DNA of 64,000 bases from Apostichopus japonicus (GCF_037975245.1 NC_092568.1:17691001-17755000), one strand, 5' to 3'; counted from the first letter of the stretch, positions 22,274 to 37,700 are shown. Made by a program: numbers and translations. Notes: a model not told the origin generated them from the sequence alone.

Positions 22274-22535
22274 TGTTTGATCTGCACCAACCGTAAAGAG
22301 AATGTGGATCAATGAAGAGTTATCTGTGAAGAAATAATTCCGCTTATAAGCGGATGGCGGTAGTAAAGCCGTTGTGGTGATGAACAAGATGATACACCTG
22401 ATGAAGATACCTCAGTTATTGTTTGGAAAGATTTCGTCCATTACAAGTATTTTCTTCGTTCAGTCTATCTTGGTTAGGATGGAGTAGTCAGATCTTCGAA
22501 CGGTACAGCCATTAGTTTAGGATAACACTCACATG
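22274..22535 (+). other. Probable 3' UTR of CEP15-like gene
   Basis: Non-coding after the TGA. A perfect 14-base palindrome CCGCTTATAAGCGG lies at 22340-22353. No canonical AATAAA is evident nearby, so the 3' end is not placed. Confidence 0.35.
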
Positions 22536-23458
22536 TCAAAAACTGGATATCGTTGCAATCATGTTTTTCTCTTCAAGTGTCTTTCTGATTTGCAGGGGAG
22601 GGGTGATGTGGTTCGGAGGTATATGTTGCAGGCACATTAAGTAAAGGCTGATTGATGACATCAGACACTTGTAAACTTTGGCATATACAATTTTTAAACT
22701 GGGGCAAGGAAAGCCTTGCAACAACTCTAAATGAATGTAAAAAAAAGGCAAAATTCAAATGCCCTCACCCAAAAGCACACTTCCAAAGGGATTCAAATTT
22801 ATACTTTTCCTGTGTATGCGTATGAAAGTGAATCTGTTCGAATTCCAGTGTAATTATAAGGTGGATCCGCTGAAGGTATGCGTGGGCTTTCAAAAGCAGG
22901 AATAGTTTTGTCATATTGCCAGTTGGGAAAAGATAAGGGTTAACCATATTGGCATATTCTGAAGGACTGGGTCAGTGCTGGTAGTTCTTGGCCAAGTTCA
23001 TTAGTGAAACGGTACAACAGATACTCTTCCCAAACAGTTATTTGTCTTTTACAGGGTCATATCTGACAGAATTCATTTTGAGGCATTCTTATTTTTGGTC
23101 AATCTTTTTCATCTGTATTTTATATTATTTACAGGTCTTCTGTTTTCCATTTAAAAGCATTCCCATTTTCAATACCCTTGATAATAGTCAGTGAGATCTA
23201 TTTTTAGAGCATTCCTTTCTCAGGACCAGTTTTATTTTTACTAAGTTTAAGTAGTGTGTTGTATCTTCTGGTTTGTTATCAAGACTCGTTGTGATAAACA
23301 GTGTAACTGTGAAGGATTTATATTGTGTTTAGTGTACAGAAAACTGCAGAAGCAAGAAAGTTGTCAGTGTATATATATATGCTGTAAGCACATGAATTCA
23401 TATCATCCAGACACACATGAAACCCCCATAATATCATTTTCAGCTTCGCTTCTATAAT
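22536..23458. other. Spacer without recognisable gene
   Basis: No supported exon or repeat structure. Confidence 0.4.
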
Positions 23459-23785
23459 TGTCTCATTTGGTAGGGTTTAATTGTTCATTAGGTTCCATCT
23501 CACCTACAAAGTTACTCTTCTGTCAGTTATATTGTGATATGTCAAATACGCAGGTTGTCTCATTTAAAAAGTCTAGTATTCCAGAATTGTTCATTTAGGC
23601 CAGTCTCAACTATGAGATTACTGTTCTGTGAATACTATTGTGTGATATAATTAATATGCAGGTTATGTCTCACTTTGGCTAGAATTGTTCTTTATCTCAA
23701 ATATGAAGTTGATTGTTTGAGACAAAAAATGTGCAGATGTCTCATTTAGATAATCAAGTATTCCAGAATTGTTCATTTAGGCCAG
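23459..23785. repeat. Diverged tandem repeat, ~120-bp unit, about 3 copies
   Basis: Words TCTCATTTRG, TATTCCAGAATTGTTCATTT and AGGCC recur in the same order at about 23459, 23560 and 23745. The middle unit is shortened. Confidence 0.65.
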
Positions 23786-25523
23786 GGAGAAAGTTCGGAA
23801 GAGTGGCTATTGGTGAATTTTGGTTTCCTATATAAGAACGTATTCATTTATATAAATTAATGTGAAAACATGTCAACATAACAATGTTTCTATTTTTCCA
23901 CTACTAGTCGAAATCCCATTTTAGTAGTTCATAATAAGACAACTACTTCATCTCAGAGATGCTATGTAAACAGGCTTGGACAAGTCCATCTTTTGTTAAA
24001 TTCATCTATAAGTTGTAAGGTTTGGTATGAAGTCACTTAGACAGCTTCCAAAAGTCTGGACTTTTGTCTGTCCATGGGCAAATCACTTGACCACCATCAC
24101 CAATTCACCATGATGAGTTCTAACTGCCCATTTTATAAAGTCCAGAGCTCCGCCCTTCCTATTTCTTAAGCAAAAAATGTAAACGAGACCGATCTTTTAT
24201 AATTTTCTCCAAATGTGTATTTAACATGTTTCATTTATTCACACAGGCAAATTAAAATTGATTGAAACTATCTGCTGCCAACTGAAATTCTAGCAGGCCA
24301 GTTTTGTACCAAGAACATTGGACTTCAAACGACTCATATGATGTTCTCACAGAACACACGACAGAGAAAAGAAAGAGTAAAGGTTGATATGTTAAAAAAG
24401 GGTCAAACTAAGCAATGAACCCTACATATAGAAGTGCAGTGCTGATCATAGGCAACATATTGTATTTCTAAAGGTTTCCACCCCACTCTAGCAAAAACTT
24501 TCTTTGCTCAGTCAAAATTCGTCAGCTGTCTGTTAATCTGTTATTTAACATGGCAGTTGAGGAAAAGGTCTGCGCTTTTATAACTCTGCCCTAATTATCC
24601 ACCGACTGGGGACATTTGCACTTTCCACTGTTTGCAGTTTTCATCCCGATGAAGACATGGGGAGTATTTTACGCATTGTTTAGGTATCAAAATGGAGGGT
24701 ATGTCATCGAAACAAAGCTAAACCTTATCCTCTACATGTAACAGGTTTAATCCTATAAAAACTTTCTAACACCAGATGGAACATGATTAGAAAAGGATAG
24801 AATAAAGTAACAGGGCTAAATAAATCTAGGATAACTTTTCATTCTACAAACCATCTCAGGGACGATCTTATCTTCAACCAATGTGAGTGATGCGTTGCAC
24901 CAGATTTAGAAAAGTGATCTTCTAAACTAACTAATAAGGTTTATCATTAAACCTTGTAAAATCTGACAACCCATTTACTCCCTTTAGAGCATATACTTTA
25001 GGCAATTAACAAAGTCAATCTTTGTCTTCCTCTTCACTTTACAATTAAGTACCGGGAAAAGTACGCGTTCAGAACATTTCGAGATCGACTGTCTCACTCC
25101 CAAATGCATTACTGATATCCAGGGATACATCAAGATAAAAGTAGAAGACAAAAGACAAAAAAATATTACAATGACAGATAAAATGGGTTGACATTTTGTT
25201 TCCAGACCTATCCACATATAACTCAACTTATCTCTGATTGGCTACCCCACCCCCTCCCCTCCCACACCCATTCATTTGATCTACTTGGGAAGTACAACAA
25301 GTTGTGATGTCACTGAGAATGACTACAAATGAACAATTATGGGCAAACGGTGAGGTAAAGACCTTTGAATGGTTCATCTAACTGCCAGTTAGGAAAACCA
25401 TTAGATACAGATAACATTCACAAAGCCAGCTTCGCATAATATAGCTGGTATACTGAAACAATAGCTTCACACATTCCATAATCAAACTATTTCTCTTTGC
25501 TCTTGACTGTTCATGCTCTCAAG
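23786..25523. other. Intergenic region between convergent CEP15 and SF3B2
   Basis: No supported exon. Part may be 3' UTR of SF3B2 (minus strand), but no clear poly(A) signal was found. Confidence 0.4.
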
Positions 25524-25690
25524 TGTCTGCTCCGCCAGTGAGAATAGAGCTGGTCAGTTTATATTGAAACTTGACCACCACCAGTGAGGATAGCTGGTCA
25601 GGTTCTATTAATACTTGACCACCACTAATGTGTCTGCTCCACCAGAGAGAATAGCTGGTCAGTTTGTAATTTAAAAGTAAAAAACACCAC
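25524..25690. repeat. Tandem repeat beside the SF3B2 3' end
   Basis: The words CTGCTCCRCCAG, GAATAGCTGGTCAGTTT and ACTTGACCACCACYA recur two to three times over 165 bp. It lies about 100 bp downstream of the SF3B2 stop codon and so is probably in its 3' UTR. Confidence 0.75.
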
Positions 25691-25781
25691 CAGAGTCCAT
25701 TTCTTCCTCTCGCCACACACGCAGGAATGTTTCAATGGTACATCTATGTACAGGAAAATGTCCGAATTGGCCAAAATACTT

Positions 25782-28700
25782 CTAAAACTTGAATTCTTTG
25801 TACTTCTTGGTTTGTCTACCGCTGTCTTGTGACTGCTTCTTCCTTTTGTTCTGCAGAAGAAAGAAAACCGATGAAATCAGAAATGATAACTAATCTAAAA
25901 TAATAGATTAATGACTAATATTTTGTAACTATTTCAGAGACGAATACACACACCTAAATGGTAACATTAACAAGTTTGATTTTTAAATATTGACATGTTA
26001 ACAATTATACAATCTCAAGCACTTTACAAAACTCACGGTACAGGTAGGGACAAGAAATTACATTTTTAACCACACTAGAAGAATTTTTTTTATAGCTCCA
26101 GCAGACTTTGCACAAAATGACCATTGGGTGAAACTTTCTCTACTGTGAAAACTGAGATATTAACCTTAAAGGTGGCGTACAGAGGGAGATGTCACATCAG
26201 TACTAACATTGCCATAGATACGACTCTTGTACCTAATGTGTGTGATCTGTCTTCTTTACAGATCTCCAAAGATTTTGCAGAGCACAGTACCATATCTCAA
26301 TGCCATATCAATACCATATCTCAATCTATGTGCTAGTTGTGAAAATACATTGAAAGATCTCGTCTTCAATAACCACGAGAGGTATGGCAGGTGTGAGTCC
26401 GGTGTATTCCATTTCAGAGACAATTTTACCAATGCTCAAAGTTCAGTTTAGCAGACGTGATTCGAAATACCTCAAGGAAACTTTCTGATTGGTTGAGGAA
26501 CGGACGGGTGGGGTGTAGAGTTGCAGATGAAAGGAGGGCAAGATTTTCTTTGGTAAAACGTGCTAGTTATGAGTGGGTCAAACTGTACGATAATTCCAAA
26601 ATGTCACACTCTGCGTGAATTAGGGGATATGCACATACTTTGCCCAGAAGTGTCAGCAAGAGATTCCTCAAAGGAATTTCTCTGTGATTTCAGAGAATGC
26701 AGTTTGTGAAGTTTCGCAGAACTGGAAAGGACCGATACGGCAGCGCCCTATGTTAATTATAGGGTGTGGCTGGAGATCCTCACTGACTGTAAACCTCATC
26801 TCGGCAAATCACAGCGACATGGAATGACTATGTCAGCAGGAACGCTGTGGATATCAGTATTCTATTGTTCTAAAGCAGGACAATGTCTTCATTGTTATCT
26901 CACCTTTTGTTTAGCTGCATGTTCTGCTACCATATCACTGAAATCCTCTTTTTCTAGCTGACTCTGCTGTTCTCTGACTTGTTCTTCATACCTTGCAAAA
27001 TGGAAAAAAGTGAAAAAAGTTTAAAAGAAAAACACAATAAAAATCGGGTGACAAGTATGCAGAAGCAGCAAGAACTCTTGTGGACTTTTGGCGACATACC
27101 TGAGATAACGTACCTGCAGAGGAGGCAGACATCCCTCGATAGTCTCAGAGCCAGACAACTGTAGGACTGTTAAACCTCACAAAATACACTTAATACTATT
27201 TTGGATAACATGTCTTTCATTTATCATCTTTGGATGGTAAAGCTACGTCTGCACAGAAAATTGTATGCAATTCTCTTCATGTGGATTCTACCTCATGATT
27301 TGCTTATAAAAGGACTGTCAGACATAGCCTACAAACTGAAAATGACACCCCCTCTCCCCCCCCCACCTACAACCATAGTCTGTTAGCAAAGACATAACAC
27401 AAATGCCCATTCTGGATGCAACATGATTAACAATGACCTTTCTCCCCTCCCCCACACCCCACAAATGTCATCTCCCTGCCACATCACCAAGTCCAGTTTT
27501 AGGGAACTTGTCGCTCAACGTATCCTTTTTTGCCCTTGCAATATCGAAAGAAACGACTTACTTTGCTGCCATGGCTGCTGTGTCCATGTCCAACTCACTA
27601 GGATCCAAGGCAACAGCCACTCCCTCTGTGATACCCCCTGGTCCTGTCTTCTTACCCTACGAGATAAAAAAATGAAAACACTCAAGGAATAAAACTTAAC
27701 CCGATTCAAATTTCATTAGTTACCATATACTCAATAATACAGTTTCCAAATAAAGTAATTTGAAATGGAAAGTTCTAACAAGATATAGTTAACCTGATAT
27801 AAGCAGTGGTGTATGACCTTAGAATTTTATTCACAGATGTCACATTCCATATTTGTCTTCTTTTTTTAAGGAGGGGGGGGGGATGAGGGGGGCAGCGCTA
27901 TTACAGAATGAGGGAGTCCATCACTCACAATTTAAGCCTGTCAGTCTCCCTATGTTGGTAAGCCAACTCACCGTGTCAAAGATCACTCAGAGAATACCCT
28001 ACAAATTGCATGTTATTCTGTAATAAAGATATCATTACTAGTGACATTCTGTAGATACCTATGCCTGAAACATATCAAGGTTAGAGTAACTGGTGACCTT
28101 TCAAAATCTTTGTCCACTTGTCTATTGTTCCACTCAAGGGCATTGCAATGTAAAAACAGCCAATGAAGGTATACTTTTACATCTCCAAGCTTGCAATAAG
28201 CCAAAAGCCTCAGTGGTATAAAAAACCTATCATGAATTACTTCGGCCCATATTCTTCTTATATGCAAAATAGGTAAGGCAGGCGAGGTACATCTCTTCAC
28301 AAACATTTGCTACATGCCTACGTTCAGTGTTGATAATTCATTTCAAAATCAACCCACTTTCTCAAGATTTTAAACATACGTTATGCAATCAATGCGACAA
28401 GACCAACCAGTTGTGTTTCTGTCAAATCGTAATTTATTCGACGATGGGATAATTAAACAGAAGAGGCTACAAACACAAGCGACTGCTTTAATTTCTGATC
28501 TGAAACAGACTACTTACAGCAGTCGCTGCTCCGATATCGTACACGTGAGCAGAGCCCATCATGGCACCGCCCACAGCCGTCTTCTTCTCTGGTAGTACGG
28601 TATACAGAGCAGGCGTCTCTCCTCCCTGGTCCATGGTATCCTCGATGTTCTTCTTTCGTAGTTCTATCATCTCTGGTGTTTCCAACCCGGTAGGTATTGA

Positions 28701-31700
28701 GCTCAACCCGCTAGGCGTGATCAAACCACTGTCAAAATCAAAATATATAAAACATATCTATATAGATGTATGCATGTACTGCCCTGCAAAAGCAAGTTAC
28801 AATCAGGCAATTTCGATTTACATGTCTTCTACATTTCGGTGTTTTTGATTAGCCATATTTAGAACAAGGCAAGCCATCGTAATTGTTGCTGCAAAAACAC
28901 AAAGCACTTTGTATCTTATTTACAATCTTTCCTTCCTATCAATCCTTTTGAAAATCAAATGATGCAAGAATTTTCTTGGGGATGAAATGTATACAGGGGA
29001 AGCTTAAACAGTGCAAATTAATTTCAAACCACCCACCTTAGAAGGTTAACAACTTTTCTAGTCAGATATCCAGAGAATTTTAATCAGCAAAGTATTTGGA
29101 CAAATTTATCACAAGATAGTGAAATAGACAAGGGACTTAAACTATGTCTGGAATCCTTGTTGATATGTTATTTGTGACGAAACTAACTTCAGTTCGTTGG
29201 AGAGTTAATATCAGCCTGCATTGCCAACAACTACCTACATTGGCAGTACTGCCACTGCTCTCTTTACAAACTAATCTTTGCAATCCTGCGTTGGTATAGA
29301 AAGGGAACTTTTGTCCTATTTAATGTATGAGGCAGGAAATCAAACCACCAGTTCCTTCTAGATTGCATTAACATCACCCCACCACAACACTACAGCTGCA
29401 CCTCCCTCCATCCTTATCCTCCTCCTTCTCCTCCTCCTCCTCCTCCACAAAAAAATGATAAAATGACAAACCCATCTGCTGGAGTTATGAGCCCTGTCTC
29501 GTCTATTTCTTTGCCATCTTCGTCTTCCTCTTCTTCACTTTCTTCCTCTTCTGATTCTTCCTCCGATTCACTCTCCAGCTCACCCCAGGTTGTCCTGTCA
29601 ACCTCTTCCTCCTCTTGCTCTTTCTGTCAAAAGAGAGATGAGATGTTTGACAATCTGCAGACAGTGTCCTCTAGAAATTACCCCCATTATACTGAAAAAT
29701 AACCCTTTTGAAGCCTACAAGAACAAAACTATTTTCACTTTTTTTTCTTAAAATTTAATAAGATTTGAGAATCTCATCTAAGAAGAGTAGCTCAATTTCA
29801 GGTTGCTTCCTTTTGGGTTGTGATCAAAACAGAAAACAGAAAGATGAATCATAATTCAATAGGACATGGGAGGGGGAAGGGTAGGGTGGGAAAGTGACAT
29901 CATCTAGAGAATCAGTAAACAAGGAATATCTGGGGTACAAATGCAAAGAATTTTGGGGCTTTCCTCAGCAGTTTTCAAACTTACAAAGTATTTATACTCT
30001 ATTTAGGCTAAATTTCAAGTTGATCACATTAACCTTCTAGATTATATATGAGTGACTACAACATTTCATTTCCACAGATAAGTTTCACACAGTAGTATGA
30101 AAAAGTTGAAAGAAACCTGAATCATTCATATAAGTTTGAAATGCAACATGACTAGCAAACTCCAAGTATAATGACCTAACGTTGCTGTGGGAATTTAAAG
30201 TATCTACCACCATTGAGAAACAAAGTCAACTCAATAAGGCTGCCTTTAAGAAAAAATGCCCTTTTCTTACTAAACATTGGAAAGGACCAGTTAGGGCCAG
30301 CAAGTCTATATGGAATGGCATATTGCTATAACAATGGTTGCCTAATAATGACAAAAACTAGTGAATAACATAAACCAATTCGGCACTGACCTGGAAATCG
30401 TCAGCGTTGGTACCAAAGACGTCCCCATAGAGAGGTTTGCCCATCTCATCAACCGGAGGTTTACCCCAGCCTCCTGCATGATAGCCAAAACTGCAGCCCT
30501 GTACAGGTAAAAGAATATTACAGTGAGGAAAGTCTTAAAGCTTCCCTGTGTGGGTCAAGTCGTATCTTTGTATCATTCCTACCAAGCCGTGCCATAATCA
30601 CACGTAAATAGGACTATGCATCCAAATGACCTAACGCAGAGTAAACCCATTTGGCCGTTCCTGATTAGCAAGTCCTACACACAAAATGTCTCTGTACCAC
30701 GAACTTGATGAAAGGTATTGTTTTTGTAATTTCAAACATGTTAATGCCTCGCTTCATTGTTCCTGTTGGTATTTTGTCGGACTAAAGTAACAGATTTAAC
30801 CAAATATGATGCAAAAACGAAGCTTTAAACAGGTACAAAGCTGGACAAACATAGTCCTCAGAAGGTTTAGCAATTAAATTTTGTTCCCCAATGATAGAAA
30901 CCTTTGGTGTATTTACACACTCACTCAAAGACCGTCTTGCAAACTATCTAATGGGGGCACCCAAAAATATTCGGACAATGGAAAGTTCACTTCATCTGTT
31001 CTATGAACATGAAATTTTTTTTTTCCAGGAGGCATTGCCTGCCAAAATAATCCTTACTTTGGAACAATTTCAAGGGAAAATTTGGGTGCTTTTAATGAAG
31101 TAAAACTTTAATAACTTGGATAAGCCCCCTGCAATGCAGAATGTCCACATCTAATTGATTGACTACAAGATTTTGCAATTGTATGGCATTTTGACACCAC
31201 CAACCTTTTTTTAAATATTTTCAAATAACATTAAAAGGCATCAATTTGAAAATAAAAAAATGTGTGGAATATTTCAAGAGTGTGATCTCACCTCAGGAAT
31301 GGGTGCATTCAGTCCTGGAATCTTCAGATGGGGGTAAGACGGGGGAGGTCCGTATCTCTGCATTGCGATCAACCATGGAGGAGGGTACTTATCCGCAGCC
31401 TGTGAACGAGAAGGTCGAGACCATTGAGGTGCATGGTAAATTACATTACTATTACAGTATAGCATCACATGGGTACGAGTGTCTTAGTTAAAGCAACCTC
31501 TTAACTGTCATCTGTGAACAGTATCAGCTTAACAGTATTTATAAGTATTTAATTGCAAAAACACAAACAGATCAGAGATATTTGAAGTTAGTTTTTAGGT
31601 TCAAATAATGCAAATGATCTTCTTTATTGAGAATATATTTCTTTACCAACTGCAAACCTACAACCCTGGTTTAACCTTGAGGTTACCTGTGGTGTTGCAG

Positions 31701-34700
31701 CCGTGTTATTGCTGTGGAATGTTTGTTAACTTTACTTGATGGTTATCGTACCAGATGTAATCCTATTAGGCTGATCTGAATAAAGTGTAACTCAATAAAT
31801 CTGCAGCATTGGTGTATTACTTGTGAACAAGATCTTCCTTTACTTTAGAACAGGAGTTATATGAGGGCCAGAGAAAAAGCGCTGGTTGGAGCAAAAGAGT
31901 CAGAATGAATCAGAACCTTACTTTACCTAGATTGAGCAACATTTTTCAAGGTAGGCTGGCAGGTTTGCTCAATTCTAAAGCAACTCACAAGGTTTTGCCG
32001 ACAAGATTTAAACCTTTATATGGCCAGATTTGGTCCACGGGCCATCTACTGGAACCGCTGCTTTAGAATAACCCAGCAATGTGTACATACTGAAAGCGTG
32101 AAAGTTCACAAATAAGTCATCTTTTCACTTTCCTTGACAGGTACTCACCTCTCCGGTAGGCATTCCCAATGCTGTTCTCAGCTCGTCGGTCAGTTCACCT
32201 GGTTTCTTCTCCTTCAGTTTGGTTTCAAATTCCTTCCCTTCGTAGTACAATTCTCCGTGCATAGTCAGCTTGGGTTTCGTCTGCCAACTGCAGGATAAAT
32301 AGAGACGGGATGAGAAGATACCAACAAAAACATGTTATGCAAAAGAAAAACAATTCATTTTCACTGATTCATTTTCTTCTATCTGAATATCTTGCAAGCA
32401 ATAATGTGCGATTATACATAGACATAGAAATTGGGTCACAACCTCCCTTTGGACCTATGAACTGTGGTAAGAAGGAACTGCTCACATTTGACTTGGAGGA
32501 GTTCATACTCTGAATGGAGAGGGGATGGTAGGGAATAGAAAGGAATGGAAATGTAAGGGAGCAGGCAGGGGGAAGAGGAAAAGGAGAGGGGAGAGAGGAG
32601 AGGGGAGATGGCAAAGGGAAGGGGATGGTAAGGGATGATTTCAAGGGATAGGAAGAAGTGTTTAATTGTACCTTAGAACAGAATATTAAGTGGCAGCCCA
32701 TGAGCAGACTATATATGGAAATTTACGAGTCAGACACCTAATTACCCCCATTGCTCAGTATAAGTGAGCCAACTTAACCAAAAGTAACGTAAAAACAGCC
32801 AAAGAAATCCTTACCGGAAGAAAGCATCGTGGAGCTTTTGATAATCTATATCTATCTTGCCCATTTTCGGTCGCACTCGCTGTCTCATTTTGGTCTTCAT
32901 TGTCTGTTGTTCTTCCTGTAAGGGTAAGGCACAAAATGATATGAAACAATGATGCTTCTAACTAACACTTCACAAAAAGTCCCCATTTGCCCTTATCTAT
33001 TCTTCTTAGTCTCTGGTATTAGACCCAAATGTGGGATGTTTTAATACATGCCAGGGCCTGATATAAGACTCAGAAATAACCTAACAAAAATTTCATGAAG
33101 GTTAGTAGCATGGGCTTAGATGGAATGGGTATTGAAATGGGTTAAAGGCTCTATGCAATCAGTGCTAGCCAAGTTAAGAGTAACTGAATTACTCTAAGCT
33201 TAGAACATTTGCATGACAGCACTGGATAGACTAGCCATTTGTCAAGGAAAACATTTATAATTAACAGTAAATGGATCATTTTGAGAAAGTGATATCCTTT
33301 TTAAAGATTCTTAATACTACATTTCTTGGAGGACCTTCTTTTTTTTTGGGTGGATGGGGTGGGGGGTGGAAGGGTGGGGGTAAGGTTACAAAGTCAATGA
33401 CCCACTTGAGATATGCCATAAGTGCTACTGTTACCTTTTCTTGAAGGGCCTGCCTCATCTCCATGATGCCTGTCTTCTTGATGAAGTCCGGAAGTTCAAA
33501 CGGAGGCTTGATGATACCTCTCTTCCCTTGTAGATATTTCCTCTTGAAGCACCAATGTCTTGGTACAGGTACTGTATTTCTGTATGCCTGAAAACACCCC
33601 CACGAAAAAAAAGGAGGAACAGTTGTAATAGATTATTAACATAACCATAGTAACAACCAAATAGCCCAAGAAGGTACCACATATTACACCCCCCAAAAAG
33701 TTTTCTGTGTGTAAATTGTCTCTTACTAAATCAAACTCTTGATTAATACAGGAAGAAAGTCGAAGCGATAGTCGAAATACACTTTTCTTTCCACGAGTAA
33801 GGATTACAGAGAACCGGACAAACCTTTAAGTAAACTAAAAGTTTGGGATCCCTGGCGGTGACGTCGTGCATTTCTACCACGTCCGGTCTGTTCACGAGTT
33901 GTTTCAGTTCTGCTACGCTCAGTCTGTTCATCTTTCGTAGTTTCTTCTTGGATAACTTTGGTTGATCATCGTCGGACTGTTAGCAGAGAAACAAAGGGAA
34001 GAATATGACCCTGAAAACTGACAACGGTTGAGAAATATCTCTCCCTAGCTAGATGTGTGAAGAAGTTAGATATTGTCACAGACACAATAACTGTGTTTTC
34101 ATTACCAGTGGCTCTGGGCAAATGAAGACTTGCACTGCAAGACTGGAGGGTGTAAAAGGGTTTGTATTCAAAATTGAATTTTTTCCCCCCCTTCACTTCT
34201 GCAAAATTCAGCATACCATCACACCTCCCCTTCCTGGCCCCTACGACCCATTCTCCTCCTTAAATGCAGAAAACAAACGATCAAAGGGGATGATATGATA
34301 TGATGGTTTATCAAGCATTCACATGTGATCCCATCATACTGTAGTCACACACTAGTCATAACAGTAGTTGTACAGTACAGTATATTATCACACTGTAGTC
34401 ATTAACAAGGAGGCATTTGCCACAGATGCTCACAACCGACATGTTTTTTGGAGAAGGGTAAAATTATCTAAAGCTTACACTTCACCTTAGAGGTAACTTT
34501 AAATCCATCTAGATGTTAGCACTTCTGGCTCAGTCTTTTGAACTAATTCGCAGTCTTTCTCTTCAGAACATGAAACTAACAAATGTTGATGGATAACTAA
34601 AAACCAGTCTCCTTTTGGGCCAGCCAAGATTCAAGCTCAACACCTCCTTGATGATAAAACCTTTCATCCTTGTAACTTCCACTACCCTAAGCACACTTAA

Positions 34701-37700
34701 CAACTATTTGCTCACAGTGTTTAAATCAGTCTATCTCATCACAGATTTGTGTAGTTCAATAATTCACCAGAAAAGGAATGTCAAACCAATTTAGATAAGT
34801 CTGCTTCAGCCAGCAACCACACTGCCCACTCCCTCCAGGACCCACTCCCTCCAGTAAGCTGCCTACCCCCACCCACCCCCCCCCCCAAAAAAAAACATTA
34901 GACATGCATGAAAGCAATTTATTCTACCTCTTCCTCGTTGTCACTATCATCTGCATCTAAACCTGAATCCTTCTTCTCCTCTCGTTTCTTCTCCACTTTA
35001 TCTTCTGTCCTCTGTTCTACTTTATCTTGGGGTATGACATCTTCCGATAACTGAAGGAGGCAGAACAAACAAAGGGAATATCATAATCAGCAATTGACCA
35101 TGTTACAAATTGCTACATCGTTGGAATCATTTGGTAGTAAAACTTAATTTATGCATCAATGTTTCAGCAGAATTCAAAGAGAGGAGTAAAATTTTATTTA
35201 TAATTCCAATTTTTGTTTCCATTCAGTAAGACAAAAAAAAGATGGCTTCAGTAAATATTTCTTCTTATAGGCAGCTTTAAGAAAGTTGACAGAATAACGC
35301 AGGTGGTCTTAAGGAGACTTCACACATAGGAAAGCTTCATATAACAGTTTTGTGGTTATTATACATGAAAAACTACCTACAATCCTATTCCTTCTCATCT
35401 TTTCATCTCCATGGATACCAAAGACAATATAAGAGCTATTTGTTGAAGTTTGTAAACAAAAAACAGTTCTGTGGCCCTTATCTATTGTCTGGTTGAAACC
35501 AAAACACACATGCTGCTGACTTCAAATGATGTTGGAGCACATCTAAACAACTTCCTTCACTCTCAGTATATGAACATATTAAATGATGGAGCCCATCAAA
35601 ACAACTTCCTTCACTCTCAGTATATGAACATATTAAATGTCAGTGCCCATTAAAACAACTCCTTCACTCTCAGTATTGAACATATGAAATGTTGGAGCCC
35701 ATCAAAACTACTTCCTGCACTCTCAGTATACGAACATATTAAATGTTGGAGCCCATCAAAACAACTTCCTTTTTACTCTCAGTATATGAACATATTAAAT
35801 GTTGGAGCCCATCAAAACAACTTCCTTTTTACCCCAGCACATGAACATATTAAATGATGGAGCCCATCAAAACAACTTCCTTTATACTCTCAGTATATGT
35901 GAATATTAAATACTGCATTGGGTTACTTAGTTACTTTAGTAAAACGAGGGAAACATTGCAACAGATAACTACAGCGAGATGCCCTTAGTGATGCATTCCA
36001 TGGAATGACAGTGAACTTGTTCGTGTTACCTTAAACGCTTCAAATATTCTTGCAAACTGTCTCATGGTTGGGTCTGTGATGTCAAATTTTTCCGGGACGT
36101 ACTCGATCTCAACCTCGGGAGGAAGAGAAGAATCGTCATCCTCTATGGACTCCTCGGGATCATCCTCTGTCTTTATCTGATTCTGTTTCTCTTCTTGATC
36201 CCGTCTCTTAGCTTCTTTCCTTCGCTTCTTCTTCAATTTTCGGCGTTGATTCTTCGTCTGAATCATTGGGGGGAAAGATTCAGATACCTTTAGTAACTTG
36301 TGAGTAGTTACCGATGAAACAAAAACCCCATTATATGATGTAAGGAAGGACTTCAGATATGGCCGAAATATTAAAAAGCTGTCAAATTTGAAACTTAAAC
36401 GTCTTCTTGCATATGATAAACTTTTAACTCAATCCGAATGACCAGATTTGAAGACCAATTTGAGAGGGCAAGTATTCTAACATTACCAGTTTCTGTTTCT
36501 TGTCACTCTTCTCCTTCTTTGACTTGACTGTCTGTTTTTCCTCCTCCTCCTCTTCATCTTCGTCGTAGCCTTCGTCCTCATCAACCTCCGATACTATGCT
36601 CTCCATCTCCGTGGGAGCTGTATCCTCCTCTGTTGCCAGGGGCAACCCTGCAGCTGAACACAAAGGTTAAAGTTATGTCCATGAAACATAGCAAGGCTCA
36701 AAGTGCACAAACTAAGTGGATAAAAAACCTGTTGAACTCTTCAACAACCGAAACAGTGGACCCTGTCTACATGGTACAAGAAGAACTGTCACAGAGTGAC
36801 AGAATGACACTGTGGTTAGAGATATGTCCAACATTTGTACATCTTGACTTCAATTAATTTATTTCTCATTACGTACCTGAAAGGTTTAATACTACTTAAC
36901 GGCAATCACTTCGTTCAGTTCTTTAATAGCATAAATGGACAATTGCAGTTCAACATATTTCATGCATACTCAATAAAAAATATTGTGAAAGGACTTATGG
37001 ACTGTTGGTCGGTAGCTATCTCAAAGCTACTTTGATTTTGGCTAACACCTTGATTGCAATGAAACTAAGAAGCTACCCTTACATCTGTTACTTTTCATCA
37101 AGCAGGTATTACTGAGAAATTGTTCTACGACCACTGTACATTCCACTTCAATAAATTTCATCCGCCAACAGTTACGATAAATTTGCTGCCGCTGATCCGG
37201 AACAAACATTGAATCAATATTGAAGACAGATAATTCAATAATTTGTCCTGATTACTTCGCTTGTCATATTACATTTCCTCGAACGATATAGACCAGTTCC
37301 AACCACAAATTCCCAACCTGACGCAATCTCGTAACTACATGCACAGTTAGCTCTTCGGAGATAAATTCAAGTATCTTCTTCTCAAACTAAACTATCAGTA
37401 GAGCTCTAACAATAATCTGTCCCTCTTATATTGAAAAGAAACTTGATTTGTCAAACTTGTTAACTACACTGCTATTAGGGGATTAATACACAATTCGTTA
37501 GGGGATTAATACACAATTCATGAAGACCACTAGTATCAATCCACCAAACCCCTACCTTCTTCTTCTGTAACACCAACTTCCTGCACTCTTTCTTCCTTGT
37601 AAGCCAGCACCTTCTCCAGTGCAATGGGTAACTTGATTTCAAATGACGGTTGATCTACAAATGAAGAAAATTAAAAGTCCACTCAGCCCACCTTGCCATG

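Noticed and set aside
29463-29702. Serine-rich plus-strand frame
   Set aside because: Complement of the acidic GAA/GAG-rich exon 17 of SF3B2.
35534-35912. CRISPR-like array
   Set aside because: The repeats are contiguous and diverged with no unique spacers, and they lie in an intron of an animal gene.
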